Assembly: GCA_017522745.1 (NCBI GenBank)
Contig: JAFWYI010000090.1
Coordinates: 1-5,855 of the forward strand
DNA from: Mailhella sp.
GTDB taxonomy: Bacteria > Desulfobacterota > Desulfovibrionia > Desulfovibrionales > Desulfovibrionaceae
Direction: 5' to 3'
DNA length: 5,855 nt
Shown in pieces: positions 5,164 to 5,855 of the stretch. A program made the position numbers and the translations under genes. Every line of letters begins with the position of its first letter. Positions within the stretch are counted from its first letter, which is position 1. Below the pieces are notes generated by a model. That model saw only the letters and a list, made by a program, of their open reading frames with translations, had not been told where the DNA came from and searched no databases.

Positions 5164-5339
5164 TATGCAACGACCTCCACCAGGTGGGACACCTTGGCGA
5201 TCATGCCGCGCACAGCGGCGTTATCCTTAAGGGTTTTCACCTGCTCGCGACGGACCAGACCCATGGCGTCCAGAACCTTCTTCTGAGCGGGGGTGGTACC
5301 GATGCGGCTTCTGATGAGCTTCACCTTGATTTCAGACAT
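5163..5339 (-). CDS. rpmD: 50S ribosomal protein L30
   Basis: L30 is a small 50S protein bound to 23S rRNA. The frame from ATG at 5337-5339 to TAA at 5163-5165 encodes 58 residues, the standard short bacterial length: MSEIKVKLIRSRIGTTPAQK, KVLDAMGLVRREQVKTLKDN, then AAVRGMIAKVSHLVEVVA. The opening beta strand, the IGTTPAQKKVLDAMGLVR helix segment (13-30) and the AAVRGMIAKVSHLV helix (41-54) are diagnostic. It starts 20 bases after rpsE with AAGG at 5349-5352, and its stop overlaps the rplO start by one base. Position between S5 and L15 is the universal spc-cluster arrangement. Confidence 0.98.
   Translation of the reverse strand: MSEIKVKLIRSRIGTTPAQKKVLDAMGLVRREQVKTLKDNAAVRGMIAKVSHLVEVVA
5173..5178 (-). 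promoter_or_regulatory. Shine-Dalgarno GGAGGT of rplO inside rpmD
   Basis: GGAGGT on the minus strand is encoded by the rpmD codons for Val-Glu-Val near its end and lies 9 bases before the rplO ATG. It is the most complete Shine-Dalgarno in the window and sits just ahead of the TAATG stop/start overlap at 5161-5165, which favours re-initiation. Confidence 0.8.
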
Positions 5340-5359
5340 GGTAATCTACCTTATAACCC

Positions 5360-5848
5360 TTACTTGCGGGGGGCTTCCAGTTTCTTACCGCGCACTTCGG
5401 AAACTTCTTCGGCGCTGCGCAGGGAGGTCAGACCGGCCACGGCGGCGCGAAGAACGTTGTGCGGGTTGTTGGTGCCGATAGCCTTGGCGAGCACGTCGGT
5501 AACACCGGCGGCTTCCATGACGGCGCGCACGGCGCCGCCGGCGATGATGCCGGTACCGCGGGAAGCGGGCTTCATGAGCACGCGACCAGCGCCGAAGCGA
5601 CCAAGCACTTCATAAGGCAGAGTGCCTTCCACCAGGGGTACACGAACCATGGACTTGCGGGCGCGTTCAGTGGCCTTGCGAAGAGCTTCAGGAACTTCCT
5701 GAGCCTTGCCGAGACCGAAGCCAACGTTACCCTTGCCGTCGCCAACGACGATGAGGGCGCTGAAGCTGAAACGACGGCCACCCTTCACGACCTTGGCAAC
5801 ACGGTTCAGACTAACAATCTTTTCAATGTAGCCGGAATCCTGCTGCAT
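5360..5848 (-). CDS. rpsE: 30S ribosomal protein S5, exact start uncertain
   Basis: S5 lies at the mRNA entry region of the 30S subunit, affects decoding accuracy and contributes, with S4, to the mRNA unwinding activity. The 162 residues are close to the usual 160-170. The double-stranded-RNA-binding-like N-terminal domain covers about 8-73, with [20 protein letters not shown] (16-35), the loop where E. coli spectinomycin-resistance changes map, and [20 protein letters not shown] (36-55). The C-terminal domain contains [18 protein letters not shown] (88-105) and [13 protein letters not shown] (123-135). The ATG at 5846-5848 gives [17 protein letters not shown], similar in length to the Desulfovibrio N-terminus I remember. 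However, the frame is open to the right edge and only 7 upstream bases are shown, without a ribosome site, so a slightly longer protein is possible. rplR is expected upstream. Confidence 0.96.
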   Translation of the reverse strand: MQQDSGYIEKIVSLNRVAKVVKGGRRFSFSALIVVGDGKGNVGFGLGKAQEVPEALRKATERARKSMVRVPLVEGTLPYEVLGRFGAGRVLMKPASRGTGIIAGGAVRAVMEAAGVTDVLAKAIGTNNPHNVLRAAVAGLTSLRSAEEVSEVRGKKLEAPRK

Positions 5849-5855
5849 CTGCTGC

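Noticed and set aside
3436..5286. A plus-strand open frame of about 616 codons antisense to secY, rplO and rpmD
   Set aside because: Its translation is rich in Asp, His, Glu and Gly with no recognisable domain, and it lies wholly opposite well-conserved genes. Codon bias of the true genes removes stops from this frame.
5340..5350. GGTA-GAT-TACC dyad at the rpmD ribosome site
   Set aside because: Only four pairs with a three-base loop; too weak and too easily found by chance to count with the rpsK, rpsD and rpoA stems.

Overview
The window holds the 3' part of the spc ribosomal-protein cluster joined to the alpha-type cluster. All ten genes lie on the minus strand, so transcription runs from high to low coordinates. 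In transcription order they are rpsE (S5), rpmD (L30), rplO (L15), secY, map (methionine aminopeptidase), rpmJ (L36), rpsM (S13), rpsK (S11), rpsD (S4) and rpoA (RNA polymerase alpha, cut off by the left edge). Nothing on the plus strand looks like a gene; its long open frames are shadows of the minus-strand genes.

The likely source is a sulfate-reducing-type bacterium of the Desulfovibrionales/Desulfovibrionaceae. This rests on three things: the order secY-map-rpmJ-rpsM-rpsK-rpsD-rpoA without adk or infA; an alpha subunit with the N-terminal extension and linker I remember from Desulfovibrio; and recalled similarity of the S5 and Map sequences. This was judged from memory, without a search. 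Base composition is moderately GC-rich, and I see no tRNA, insertion sequence, CRISPR or transferred gene.

Layout: 5855-3382 is one tightly packed unit (rpsE, rpmD, rplO, secY, with map immediately after). It has a TAATG stop/start overlap at rpmD-rplO and gaps of only 3 and 2 bases at rplO-secY and secY-map. A 121-base gap after map (2458-2578) carries a perfect TTGACA -35 box with a plausible -10 and a small leader hairpin, so the genes from rpmJ onward may also be transcribed separately. The alpha part (2457-1) has short spacers of 17, 65, 27 and 9 bases. Three gene starts are non-ATG (secY GTG, rpsM GTG, rpsD TTG), each supported by a well-placed Shine-Dalgarno sequence.

The products act together in protein synthesis and export. 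S5, L30, L15, L36, S13, S11 and S4 build the ribosome; SecY is the membrane channel for exported and inserted proteins; Map removes the initiator methionine; alpha is the assembly platform of RNA polymerase. I found no new biological system. The most interesting unexplained structure is in the alpha-cluster spacers: the ribosome binding sites of rpsK, rpsD and rpoA each fall inside a short predicted hairpin, and for rpsD the TTG start codon is paired as well. This could mean translational control, but such short stems can arise by chance.
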